A stretch of 64,000 nucleotides of DNA from Nitrospiraceae bacterium (GTDB taxonomy: Bacteria; Nitrospirota; Thermodesulfovibrionia; UBA6902): positions 27,993-91,992 of the forward strand of contig QZJG01000005.1 in assembly GCA_003599275.1 (NCBI GenBank), in the 5' to 3' direction. The position numbers and the translations under genes are program-made. This document shows, one piece after another, positions 1-8,511 of the stretch. The notes below the pieces were generated by a model, which was not told the DNA's origin, did not search any database, and saw nothing but the letters and a program-made list of their open reading frames with translations. The stretch's first letter is position 1; every line of letters starts with the position of its first letter.

Positions 1-20
1 GGACCGGCCCTTTTTTGTTT

Positions 21-49
21 TTGACAAGTGACAGGGCTTTTGCTATCTT
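21..49 (+). promoter_or_regulatory. Putative sigma-70 promoter of the pilin-like gene
   Basis: TTGACA at 21-26 and TATCTT at 44-49 are separated by 17 bases, a good sigma-70 arrangement. The predicted transcription start falls at about 56, almost on the ATG at 58, and no Shine-Dalgarno sequence precedes that ATG. If both are real, the transcript would be leaderless or nearly so. Read from the sequence only; no transcript evidence. Confidence 0.4.
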
Positions 50-57
50 AAGATACA

Positions 58-1887
58 ATGAAACCAATACCCACTGCACGCTACACGCTACACGCTACAC
101 GCTACTCCCTACCCCCTACTCCCTACACCCTACTCCCTACTCCCTACACGCTACTCCCTACCCCCTACCCCCTACTCCCTACACGCTCCCCCCTACTCCC
201 TGCTCCCTGCACCCTATCTACCAATAAAGGCTTCACTCTCGTAGAAATTGCAATAGTCCTTGTGATAGTGGGACTGCTGATCGGTATGGGGGCATCGTTG
301 ATTGGTCCGTTGACAAAGAGGGCAAAACTGTATGCAACGAGAGAGACTATCAAAACTGCATATGAATCCATCCAGGGCTATGCAGCAAAGAATAAAAGTC
401 TTCCTGCCAGCCTGACCTCATTAGGCATTAAAACAACTGACGCCTACAACCGTAATCTGGTATACAGCGCTGTCAACTTTACCAACCTGTGCACATCAAC
501 CGGCACATACATAACCGTCAACGACAGCAGCTCCGGGACCCTCTCGACAAAAACCAATGTCGCATTTGTCATATTAGGCGAAGGGGAGAACTTATGTAAT
601 CAAACAGGCACGGCTTCTCCTTTTGCCATAGCCGTTCAGGATGCAGTGATTGCCTGTCCGCAGGACGCTAATGCAGGTTATGACGACATTGTCATGTATC
701 AGGACATAGACGCCCTCAGGGACAGGATATGCAATTCTTTCAATATAGTGACGGACAGCCTGCCGTCAGGCACGGAAGAAGCCGCTTATCCATCGACTAC
801 TCTGGAGGCCACTGACGGCACCACGCCATATGCATGGAGTGTATCATCAGGTGCATTGCCGGCAGGATTGACTCTAAATTCAAACGGCACAATAACAGGC
901 ACGCCCGCAGCAGACGGCAGCTATAATTTTACCGTGCAGGCAATAGACAGCGATAGCCCTCAGAGGACCACAACAAAGAGCCTGGCAATAACAGTAAATC
1001 CCAATAAACCAAAGATAACCACCGAATTCATAAGTTACGGTACGCAGGACGCGGCGTTTCCAGGCACGACATTGAGCGCCACAGGCGGCAAAGCATCTTA
1101 TACATGGAGCCTTGTATCGGGCAGTTTGCCGACCGGTTTAAGTCTTTCAAGCGCTGGGAGCATTTCAGGGACGCCTGCAACAGCAGGGACATATTCTTTT
1201 ACTGTGAGGGTTACAGACAGCGGCTCGCCTGCAAGGACCGCGGACAAGACGCTTTCCATTGCCATAAACCCTGCGAGCAGCAGTTCGAGCTCAAGCAGCT
1301 CGTCAAGCTCAAGTTCTTCAAGCTCAAGCACCTCATCAAGCACGAGCAGCGGCGGTAGCGCTCCGACATGCAGTCTGTCCGCGAGTCCCGGCAACGTACC
1401 GTATAATACTACGGCTGCCCTTACGTGGTCCATTACAAACGGTCCGGCGCTCGCGTCTTTTTCTCCCACGAGCGGCACCTGTACGAGTTTTACAAACTCA
1501 ACAGGCGGTTCCTGTACCACTGCAGCAATCACTAACGAGGCCTCGACAACATTTACACTTACCATATCCAATGCGTACGGCAGCGATACGTGCAGTACCA
1601 CTATTTATGGAGGATGTGAGGAATACAGGGTTTGGAACAATTCGGGCAACGAGTATGATTTCCATGCCGACGGAACAGTCTGCATGGACGACGTCGATAA
1701 CGGCAACGAGATTACCAACAGCAACAGACGGTTGAATGTCGGCGAGACCATAGACAGACTGCCGGATACTAACCCTGATTGCACCGGAAGCATGATAGAT
1801 CAGATTACATATACACAGGCCATGAATGCGGACGTCACGCCGGGAGATTACGACTGCCGCGTCAATTTCACAGGGACAGACAGGTAG
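58..1887 (+). CDS. Type IV pilin-like protein with Ig-like (He_PIG-type) repeats
   Basis: The protein has a prepilin-type motif KGFTLVEIAIVLVIVG at about residues 59-74, with Glu at +5 and a hydrophobic N-terminal helix, so it is probably processed by prepilin peptidase and placed in the envelope. Two similar domains follow at about residues 233-315 and 320-405, with the W-S-x-x-x-G-x-L-P-x-G-L and G-T-x-G-T-P patterns of putative Ig (He_PIG) modules. A Ser-rich linker (about 406-431) leads to a Cys-containing C-terminal domain that I do not recognise. The start is odd: no ATG, GTG or TTG lies between the heptamer array and the motif. The leader therefore has to be about 58 residues of repeat-encoded sequence, far longer than usual prepilin leaders. 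The gene may be a recent repeat-disrupted allele, or translation may start by an unusual route. An adhesin or minor-pilin role is inferred. Confidence 0.7.
   Translation: MKPIPTARYTLHATRYSLPPTPYTLLPTPYTLLPTPYPLLPTRSPLLPAPCTLSTNKGFTLVEIAIVLVIVGLLIGMGASLIGPLTKRAKLYATRETIKTAYESIQGYAAKNKSLPASLTSLGIKTTDAYNRNLVYSAVNFTNLCTSTGTYITVNDSSSGTLSTKTNVAFVILGEGENLCNQTGTASPFAIAVQDAVIACPQDANAGYDDIVMYQDIDALRDRICNSFNIVTDSLPSGTEEAAYPSTTLEATDGTTPYAWSVSSGALPAGLTLNSNGTITGTPAADGSYNFTVQAIDSDSPQRTTTKSLAITVNPNKPKITTEFISYGTQDAAFPGTTLSATGGKASYTWSLVSGSLPTGLSLSSAGSISGTPATAGTYSFTVRVTDSGSPARTADKTLSIAINPASSSSSSSSSSSSSSSSSSTSSSTSSGGSAPTCSLSASPGNVPYNTTAALTWSITNGPALASFSPTSGTCTSFTNSTGGSCTTAAITNEASTTFTLTISNAYGSDTCSTTIYGGCEEYRVWNNSGNEYDFHADGTVCMDDVDNGNEITNSNRRLNVGETIDRLPDTNPDCTGSMIDQITYTQAMNADVTPGDYDCRVNFTGTDR
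74..213. repeat. Twenty-unit heptanucleotide repeat (CTACTCC family)
   Basis: Twenty consecutive 7-base units run in perfect register from 74 to 213. The units are mostly CTACTCC, CTACACG, CTACCCC, CTACACC, CTGCTCC and CTGCACC, with one deviant unit (CTCCCCC at 186). A period of 7 returns to frame every 21 bases, so the array is open in several frames and encodes a Tyr/Leu/Pro/Thr-rich stretch. It lies between the only ATG and the prepilin motif of the gene at 58-1887. The same family appears as GAGTTAA/GAGTCAA/GAGTAGG units upstream of tyrA (29056-29090). Confidence 0.9.
1273..1353. repeat. Ser-codon-rich low-complexity linker
   Basis: A run of AGC/TCA/TCG/TCT codons encodes about 25 residues that are nearly all Ser, with a few Thr. 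It lies between the Ig-like domains and the C-terminal domain of the pilin-like protein. Codon use is mixed, so it is not a simple trinucleotide microsatellite. It probably forms a flexible, possibly glycosylated spacer (inference). Confidence 0.8.
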
Positions 1888-1917
1888 CAGCCTGACAATA
1901 CCGTCCCCGGAATTAAT

Positions 1918-3714
1918 ATGGCAGCCAGAATACGTTATATTTTTCTTCCTCTCGTAATGGTCCTTCTGCTGTCAATCCCGGCCGTTGCAGCAGACATCGA
2001 CCTCACACTTCACCAGCAAAGCATTGACGACAATATAACCATTACTGTTGAAAACAGCTCCGCAGTGAGTGTTGTTATTGATTCAGTTTATACGGAACTT
2101 GACGGCAGGCGATATGATTACGCCGTCTCCGGCGGTATCCCGCCTTATGATAAAAAGGTCTTTCATTTCAGGGTAGAGCTGCCTTCACTCGATGGAACAT
2201 ATCCGGTAATTGTCACTGTCCGTTATCTGAATGACGGAAAGATATTAAGCCTCAGGCATGCAGGGCTTTTTCATTTCAGGGACCCCGCTCAGCTTAATGC
2301 TTCCTGCATTGCAGAGAATGCGACATTAGACGGAAACGGAAGCATTGTTATAAGGTCAGATAATCAGGCGCCGTGGACATTGGTTTTACCGGAGGAGATA
2401 GAGATACTTTCTCAGGAGGCTTTTCCTGACCGGAAGGAATTCCGCATAAAAAACAGGGTGTCAGGTTTCAGAAATACATATCCCTTTTTTGCCGTTGCGG
2501 AAGAAGAGACCGGCAACAGACATTTTACATCCATGTGCGCAGGCACTCTTTCCGTAAATGCAGGCAGCCCGATGCAAAGCAGCAGGGGACATTTACCATC
2601 CGGTTTGCTGCTACTGCTGTCAGCAACATTCTTTCTAACGATGGCCGCCTTCATCATTAATCGTTCAACGACAACTTTTACGTCTGCGTTTCAAAAATAT
2701 CTGACAAGGATGTTTTTTATCACAGCGGCATACTTCATTTTAAAAAATGCCGCAGCATGGCCCAATTATTCAATGGAGCATATTGATTGGCTGCCTTACC
2801 GCTATATAACAGGCTTCTTTCTGACAAGCCTGAACAGCGGAAATTATCAGTATTTCTTCGATTACTTTATTGACGTATATCTGATGGCCTGCCTGTTTCT
2901 GACATTCCCTTATCTTTATTATTTTGACAGGGACAGGTCTGTCGGGGAAGATAAGTATGTCTCGTTTTTCAGGACAATTTTATCTGTCTTCAATGTATTT
3001 CGCGGTCAAAGGATATACTGGAACAAACTGAGCAGGCTCGGGATGCTGACGATCTTTGTAAAGTTCTTTTTTGCTCCGCTCCTGGTCTCGTGGTCCATCA
3101 ATAATATGCTGCATATCGGGAATGCGCCAAGTATGCTGCAATGGGAGTTTCAGACGATCAATGCCTTTATGGTCGACCTCCTCATCCTGACAGACACCGC
3201 CATCTTTGCGTTCGGCTATATCATTGAATCAAGGTCCCTCAGGAGTGAGATTAAATCAGTTGAGCCGACTTTCTTTGGCTGGCTTGTCTGCCTCTGGTGT
3301 TATCCGCCTTTTAATGCATTTTCCTTTAGGCCCTTTGATTATCCGATTATCAATATCTCAATCAGCTCTCCCCAATGGGTACATATTGTAATGACCTGTG
3401 TACTGACTTTTCTCTGGGGAATATTTACATGGGCGTCGGTTGCGCTTGGCTTCAAGGCGTCCAATCTTACAAACAGAGGGATTGTCAAGACAGGCCCTTA
3501 CCGTTATGTGAGACACCCCGCATACACTGTAAAGATATTGATCTGGCTTATTCAGGGTATTTTCTTCTCGCAGTTCGGCTTGGGAATATTGCTTGCCTTC
3601 ACTGTCATTTACATCCTCAGGGCATGGACGGAAGAGAGACATTTATCGATGGATACGGACTATGAAGAATACAGGAAAATGGTGAAATGGAGGTTTGTGC
3701 CGGGACTTATATAA
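1918..3714 (+). CDS. Membrane protein with C-terminal isoprenylcysteine methyltransferase-like (ICMT/PEMT) domain
   Basis: A signal peptide (residues 1-25, ending A-V-A-A) is followed by an exported beta-rich region to about residue 215 and then several membrane helices. The C-terminal part (about 505-598) has the pattern G-P-Y-R-Y-V-R-H-P-x-Y and a late E-E-R-x-L-x-x-x-x-x-x-Y-x-x-Y, typical of ICMT/phospholipid-methyltransferase-like integral membrane enzymes that use S-adenosylmethionine. Its substrate cannot be told from sequence. The fusion of an exported N-terminal domain to this fold is unusual to me. It begins 30 bases after the pilin-like gene on the same strand and may be cotranscribed with it. 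Confidence 0.6.
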   Translation: MAARIRYIFLPLVMVLLLSIPAVAADIDLTLHQQSIDDNITITVENSSAVSVVIDSVYTELDGRRYDYAVSGGIPPYDKKVFHFRVELPSLDGTYPVIVTVRYLNDGKILSLRHAGLFHFRDPAQLNASCIAENATLDGNGSIVIRSDNQAPWTLVLPEEIEILSQEAFPDRKEFRIKNRVSGFRNTYPFFAVAEEETGNRHFTSMCAGTLSVNAGSPMQSSRGHLPSGLLLLLSATFFLTMAAFIINRSTTTFTSAFQKYLTRMFFITAAYFILKNAAAWPNYSMEHIDWLPYRYITGFFLTSLNSGNYQYFFDYFIDVYLMACLFLTFPYLYYFDRDRSVGEDKYVSFFRTILSVFNVFRGQRIYWNKLSRLGMLTIFVKFFFAPLLVSWSINNMLHIGNAPSMLQWEFQTINAFMVDLLILTDTAIFAFGYIIESRSLRSEIKSVEPTFFGWLVCLWCYPPFNAFSFRPFDYPIINISISSPQWVHIVMTCVLTFLWGIFTWASVALGFKASNLTNRGIVKTGPYRYVRHPAYTVKILIWLIQGIFFSQFGLGILLAFTVIYILRAWTEERHLSMDTDYEEYRKMVKWRFVPGLI

Positions 3715-3818
3715 AAAGGGTCCAGGGTCCAATTCTGTTAAGTGAAAAGAAATGCAAACAATCCGTCGATCATAGAAATCCGGAGACGGGATACCCTTTG
3801 TGCTTATATGCCTGATAG

Positions 3819-5918
3819 TCAAACAAGGCCCAGCACAATCTCCCTGGCCTCGATATCGACACGCTCTATCCGCACATTGACTTCTTTGCCGACGGAGAAT
3901 GTCTTTTTCCTGCGCCTGCCGATCAGACGATAACTTTGTTCGTCAAACCTGTAATAATCATCCGGCATCGACGAGACATGAAGGGACCCTTCGACAAAGA
4001 AGTCTTTCAACTGTATCCTCATGCCTTTGGATGAGATGTTGGATATGATGCCTGTATATTCATCGCCCAGTTTGTCTTTCATAAACCACACCCTCATTGC
4101 ATTAACAATCTCCCTCTCGGCTTCGTCGGCAATACGCTCGGTCTTTGAGGACTGCGCAGCTATCTCAGGCAGCAGCTTCTCAAAATGCGCGCGCGTCTCC
4201 TTTGAGATCTTTTTCCTGCTCAGGGCTTCCTTGAGTATCCTGTGGACGACAAGGTCCGGATAACGCCTGATCGGAGAAGTAAAGTGAGTGTAGCTTTCAG
4301 AGGCAAGACCGAAGTGCCCGGTGTTTTCAGTGGAATATTTTGCCTGTTTCAAAGAGCGCAGCAACATGACATTCAAAAGATTCTCCTCGATGGTCCCTTT
4401 GATTTTTTTAAGGAGCGATTGGAAAGTCCCGGCATCCGGCTTTTTAAAATGCAGGCCGAAAGATTGGAAAATGGGCCTTAACTCCTCAAGCTTGTGAGGG
4501 TCGGGCTTTTCATGTATCCGGTAAATGGACGGCAGCTCCAGACCTTCAAGGTGAGAAGCTACGGCCTCATTCGCCGCTATCATGAATTCTTCGATCATCA
4601 TATGAGCAAGGTTGCGCTCCGCACGGACAATCGCCTCAGGCCTTCCCTGTATGTCAAGCATGACCTCGGGCTCAGGCAGGTCAAAATCAAGACTGCCCCG
4701 CTTCATCCTCTGCGTCCTCAGAATATCGCAAAGCTCTTCCATCATCACGAAGCTTTCAAGCAGATACCCGTATTTCTCGCGTTCAGCTCGGTCATGATCA
4801 ACGAGTATCTTTTTTACAGACGTATAAGTCATCCTTTCGTTGCTGTGAATGACGCTCGGATAAAAGTCCTTTTTCAGCATCCGGCCTTTCGTGTCGAAGT
4901 GCATCTCGGCAGTGAACGTCGGCCTGTCCTGATGCGGCACGAGGCTGCATAAATTGTTTGAAAGTTTTTCCGGGAGCATCGGTATTACGCTACCGGGAAA
5001 ATAAACGCTTGTGCCCCTGCGTCTCGCCTCCAGATCAATCGCCGAATCCCACGGCACGTAATGGCCGACATCGGCGATATGCACAAGGAGCGTATAGCCT
5101 TCGCCTGTTTTACTGATTGACACCGCGTCATCAAAATCCTTTGCCGTCTCACCGTCGATTGTTACGGTCAAAAGGTCGCGGCAATCTACCCTCTTCCGCA
5201 TCTCAATTTCTCCTGACAGCTCTTTTACTTCGGATAGCACAGCGGCAGGGAATTTCTGGGGAAGGGAGAACTCTTCTATAATCATTTCTATTTCATGTAC
5301 CGGTTCAACAATGTCGGGGAGGACCTTTAATATCTTCCCCTCCGGGGGCTTTATCGCGCTCGGATACGAAGTGAGCTCCACGACTACATTGTCCCCGCTC
5401 TTTGCTCCCGCCCTGTTGGCAGGGCTGATTAAGATGCCGACCGGTATCTTCCTGCTCTTCGGTTTTACATAGAACATATCTCCGTCGCGGGTAAAAGTGC
5501 CCACCACTTTCTTCCGGGCGCGCTCAAGGATTTTTATAATGCAGCCTTCCCTCCTCGCAGGACTGTCTACACGGGCGACAACCTTGTCCCCCGACATTGC
5601 GCCGGAAGTTTTTCTCGGCGGGACAAAGAGGTCCCGTTCACCGGGCTTGTCGGGGACCACAAAACCAAACCCGTCCCTGTGGGCCTCAAAAAATCCCGTA
5701 GTGAGATTCAATTGTTCTACAGGGCCGTAAAGACCGTAGCGGGTCTTAAAGATTTCTCCTGAGTGGGTCAATGTTTGCAATATCCGCTTTAAAGTCCTCG
5801 ATTCCCTTTTGGGAAATCTCAGCGCCCCGGCAATCTCCCTGAGGCTGACAGGCCTTTCAGTCTTTGTCCTGATGAAATTGAGGACAGCTTCTTTATTTTC
5901 GATGTCTTTGGGGACCAT
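3819..5918 (-). CDS. rnr: Ribonuclease R
   Basis: This is a 3'-5' exoribonuclease that degrades structured RNA. The domain order matches the RNase II/R family: an N-terminal winged-helix-like region (about 1-65), cold-shock OB folds (about 70-215), the RNB catalytic domain (about 245-570) with the hallmark T-I-D-G-E-T-A-K-D-F-D-D-A near residue 256, and a C-terminal S1 domain from about 620. The Asp cluster that binds catalytic magnesium is intact, and 699 residues is a normal length. The RNB end shows the conserved H-F-T-S-P-I-R-R-Y-P-D-L motif. It lies 23 bases downstream of the sensor kinase gene on the same strand, so it may share that transcript. Confidence 0.95.
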   Translation of the reverse strand: MVPKDIENKEAVLNFIRTKTERPVSLREIAGALRFPKRESRTLKRILQTLTHSGEIFKTRYGLYGPVEQLNLTTGFFEAHRDGFGFVVPDKPGERDLFVPPRKTSGAMSGDKVVARVDSPARREGCIIKILERARKKVVGTFTRDGDMFYVKPKSRKIPVGILISPANRAGAKSGDNVVVELTSYPSAIKPPEGKILKVLPDIVEPVHEIEMIIEEFSLPQKFPAAVLSEVKELSGEIEMRKRVDCRDLLTVTIDGETAKDFDDAVSISKTGEGYTLLVHIADVGHYVPWDSAIDLEARRRGTSVYFPGSVIPMLPEKLSNNLCSLVPHQDRPTFTAEMHFDTKGRMLKKDFYPSVIHSNERMTYTSVKKILVDHDRAEREKYGYLLESFVMMEELCDILRTQRMKRGSLDFDLPEPEVMLDIQGRPEAIVRAERNLAHMMIEEFMIAANEAVASHLEGLELPSIYRIHEKPDPHKLEELRPIFQSFGLHFKKPDAGTFQSLLKKIKGTIEENLLNVMLLRSLKQAKYSTENTGHFGLASESYTHFTSPIRRYPDLVVHRILKEALSRKKISKETRAHFEKLLPEIAAQSSKTERIADEAEREIVNAMRVWFMKDKLGDEYTGIISNISSKGMRIQLKDFFVEGSLHVSSMPDDYYRFDEQSYRLIGRRRKKTFSVGKEVNVRIERVDIEAREIVLGLV

Positions 5919-5941
5919 TTGGAAATTACCGGTAAATATTA

Positions 5942-7408
5942 TTATACTTCAACCCTGAACTCTGCTCCGCCGTCTGTATTATTTACTGTCAGCTCGCCGT
6001 CCATATTTTTCTCGATTATCATCTTCGACATGTAAAGCCCTACGCCGGCGCCTTTCTTGTGGTTTTTTGTCGTAAAGTAAGGATCGAATATTCTGTCTAT
6101 AATATCTTTCTGTATCCCTCCGCCGTTGTCTTTAACAGTGACCACTGCCTTACCGTTCTCCCTGAATGCCTTTATTCCAATATACGGGCTGCCGGTTTTG
6201 CTGTCAATTAAAGCTTCTTTTGCATTGTTGAGTATGTTTAAAAGCGCCTGGGTATAATCGTTGCGGTATCCGAAAACCGTTATATCTTCTTTCAGGTCGA
6301 GTTCCACCTTTATACCGTCATTCTCAAAACCTGAATCAATAAAGGACAAAGCCCTCAGAACAATTACATCAAGATTAAATTGCTGTTTCTCCCCATCAGG
6401 CTTAAAAAAACTTCTGAAATCGTCTATGGTGTGTGACATCTTGTAAATTATGTCCATTCCCGTCTTGATGCTGCTGTCAATATATTCCTTATTCAGTTCT
6501 CCGGAATCATAAGTCTCCTTGATGTCCTGAATTATAAGGCCGACAATGCTTATCGGCTGCCTCCACTGGTCTGCTATTGCACTGACCATTTCACCCATTG
6601 CCGCAAAACGGCTCTGCTGTATCAGCATATGGTCCTTCATCCGGCTCTTCTCGACCTCCTCAACCACCCTCTGGTCAAGAATGGATTTTGAGACCGTTAT
6701 ATCTTTCAGGTTTTCGACCATCATATTGAAGGCATGCGCCAGTTTACCGATCTCGTCCTTTGTCTCAATGATCACTTTTTTGTTTAAATCACCCTGGCCG
6801 ATTTTCTCGGCTGTCATTGAGAGGTCCACGAGCGGTCTGGTTATGGTCCTGGAAAATATTGCGAACCCGAATATGCCGATCAGCATAATGGAGAAGGTGA
6901 CCATGATTATAAGGAAGATAATGCGGGAGATTGTTTTTGAAATTACATCCATGGAGAAGCCGATCCTGAAGAAGCCCACCTGACCTTTCAGGATCGGCAT
7001 GGCAATATCGTAGATCCCCTGTTCATCGCCGGTGACAAGCAACTGGATTTTATATGCGTCTTCCGGCAAAACTCTGTTGACCCCGATCAAGTCCGTGGGG
7101 AAATTCTTGCCGAATGTATGCGCTAATATCTTGTGTTTATGATCAGTAATGAAAACGTATTCCACGTCCTTTTCCGTGATCTTTATGCCGTCAATAGTCG
7201 CCTGGAGAGAAACAGCGTCTTCAAGTATGATCATGTCGCCGACTTCCCATACAGCGTGTTTGGCAATGGAGATGGCCCGCTCCCGGAGCTCGGCTTCGAA
7301 CTTCTGTTTAACGACAATCTGCACCAGCATGATTATCGCCACGGAAAGGAGGAGCGTCAATACGGTATATCCGATCAGAAATTTTGTCTTCAGACTTATA
7401 AATTTCAT
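5942..7408 (-). CDS. HAMP sensor histidine kinase-like protein with Asp in place of the H-box His
   Basis: Membrane helix 1 is at about residues 9-33, followed by an exported domain of about 130 residues, membrane helix 2 (about 166-190), HAMP, a DHp region and a C-terminal HATPase domain with an N-box (L-N-I-L-N-N-A-K-E-A), D-N-G-G-G-I and G-A-G-V-G-L. The H-box family motif is usually A-H-Q-W-R-Q-P, but here it reads A-D-Q-W-R-Q-P: codon GAC at 6569-6571, Asp280. The phospho-acceptor His is therefore missing, while the ATP-binding domain looks complete. I chose ATG at 7408, two bases after the upstream stop; TTG at 7414 is the alternative. The adjacent PhnD-like lipoprotein is probably its ligand-sensing partner. 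It could act as a dead kinase, a phosphatase or an ATP-sensing scaffold. Confidence 0.8.
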   Translation of the reverse strand: MKFISLKTKFLIGYTVLTLLLSVAIIMLVQIVVKQKFEAELRERAISIAKHAVWEVGDMIILEDAVSLQATIDGIKITEKDVEYVFITDHKHKILAHTFGKNFPTDLIGVNRVLPEDAYKIQLLVTGDEQGIYDIAMPILKGQVGFFRIGFSMDVISKTISRIIFLIIMVTFSIMLIGIFGFAIFSRTITRPLVDLSMTAEKIGQGDLNKKVIIETKDEIGKLAHAFNMMVENLKDITVSKSILDQRVVEEVEKSRMKDHMLIQQSRFAAMGEMVSAIADQWRQPISIVGLIIQDIKETYDSGELNKEYIDSSIKTGMDIIYKMSHTIDDFRSFFKPDGEKQQFNLDVIVLRALSFIDSGFENDGIKVELDLKEDITVFGYRNDYTQALLNILNNAKEALIDSKTGSPYIGIKAFRENGKAVVTVKDNGGGIQKDIIDRIFDPYFTTKNHKKGAGVGLYMSKMIIEKNMDGELTVNNTDGGAEFRVEV

Positions 7409-7410
7409 TG

Positions 7411-8352
7411 TCAATGCAGTTTCTGATTTTCTCTAACGCTTGTTATCATATTCCGCGCAGACTCGAAATCGGCATCATCTCCCCGGACAAACCTGTCGAT
7501 CATCATGCCCTTTAAAATTTCCCTGCCCTTATTATTGTCGTGCATCCCGATAAGTATTTTTGATATATTCTCCTTCAGCTCCGGTGACAGATTCTTCCTT
7601 GCAATAATCGGCGGGGATGCAAACGGCCGTGACTTCAGAATGATCTTCGTCTGCGAAGTATATTGGGGGTTTGTTTTATCGAGATAGTCCCATATGAGCC
7701 CGTCCACAGCTGCTCCGTCGACAAAACCCTGGGCAACGGCCGCTATGGATTTATCATGCCTGTTAGTAAAAATGTATTTACTGAAAAAAGTGTCGGGTGT
7801 CTCATTCATTTGTATGAGCAGATAAGTCGGAAATGTCTTCCCCGTATTGGAAAGAGGGTCTGTAAAAGCAAAGCTCCTGCCTTTTAATTCCGTAAAGTTT
7901 TTAATGCCGCTGTCCTTGTGCACAATTATATATGAATGATATGCGGCCCTGCCGTTGATCTGGGGCATTGCTATCAATTCCGCCCCTGCTTCATCATGGA
8001 CCGACACATAGGCACCGGTGCAGACAAAGGCTATATCCACATTGCCGGTCTTTATCAGGTCGTTTGTCTCCGAATATGTCCTCCGGTCAATTAATTTGAT
8101 GTGCATATCCAGTTTGTCTTCCATGTAATTAAATATGCCTTTATAATATGCAAAGCCCTCCTCGGGAGTAATCATGGCGCCGATGGCCACGCGCAACACT
8201 TTGTCCGAATGGTTTTCTTTTTCGTTAATGGGAGACCTTTTTTCGATATTGACCTTCTTGGGATTTTCGTTCCCGGTGCATCCGGTCATAAAAAAGGGCA
8301 GCAAAAAAATCAGCGCCAAACAAAAAAGATATTTTAACTTTTCAGCAAACAT
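7411..8352 (-). CDS. PhnD/SsuA-like substrate-binding lipoprotein
   Basis: The N-terminus is a lipoprotein signal with lipobox T-G-C at about residues 24-26. The rest matches periplasmic binding proteins of the phosphate/phosphonate (PhnD-like) type: V-x-R-V-A-I-G at the start of the mature fold, D-I-A-F-V-C-T-G-A-Y, and S-x-T-G-K-T-F-P-T-Y-L. A strong Shine-Dalgarno GAGGAGG lies five bases before the ATG. No ABC permease or ATPase follows. Instead the stop abuts the membrane sensor kinase, an arrangement known for solute-binding proteins that act as sensory subunits. The ligand is unknown; phosphonate or another oxyanion is possible but not shown. Confidence 0.85.
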   Translation of the reverse strand: MFAEKLKYLFCLALIFLLPFFMTGCTGNENPKKVNIEKRSPINEKENHSDKVLRVAIGAMITPEEGFAYYKGIFNYMEDKLDMHIKLIDRRTYSETNDLIKTGNVDIAFVCTGAYVSVHDEAGAELIAMPQINGRAAYHSYIIVHKDSGIKNFTELKGRSFAFTDPLSNTGKTFPTYLLIQMNETPDTFFSKYIFTNRHDKSIAAVAQGFVDGAAVDGLIWDYLDKTNPQYTSQTKIILKSRPFASPPIIARKNLSPELKENISKILIGMHDNNKGREILKGMMIDRFVRGDDADFESARNMITSVRENQKLH

Positions 8353-8511
8353 ATTACCTCCTCATAATCAAGATGGGTCTTCCTGAGACTTATTATATAT
8401 GATGCAGGCATGTCATATAAATAAAGGTTGCTTCATGAAAAGAGGGCATTATTGACAGAATTGATCGCTATCCATTTAATGGCAGGCTCGGAGCGATATT
8501 GTTTCCAGTAG

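Noticed and set aside
74..213. CRISPR array at the window start
   Set aside because: The period is 7 bases with no spacers, so it is a simple tandem array.
1098..1601. Antisense ORF in the pilin-like gene
   Set aside because: It is an open frame created by the Ser-rich and Thr-rich coding sequence on the other strand, with no recognisable protein features.
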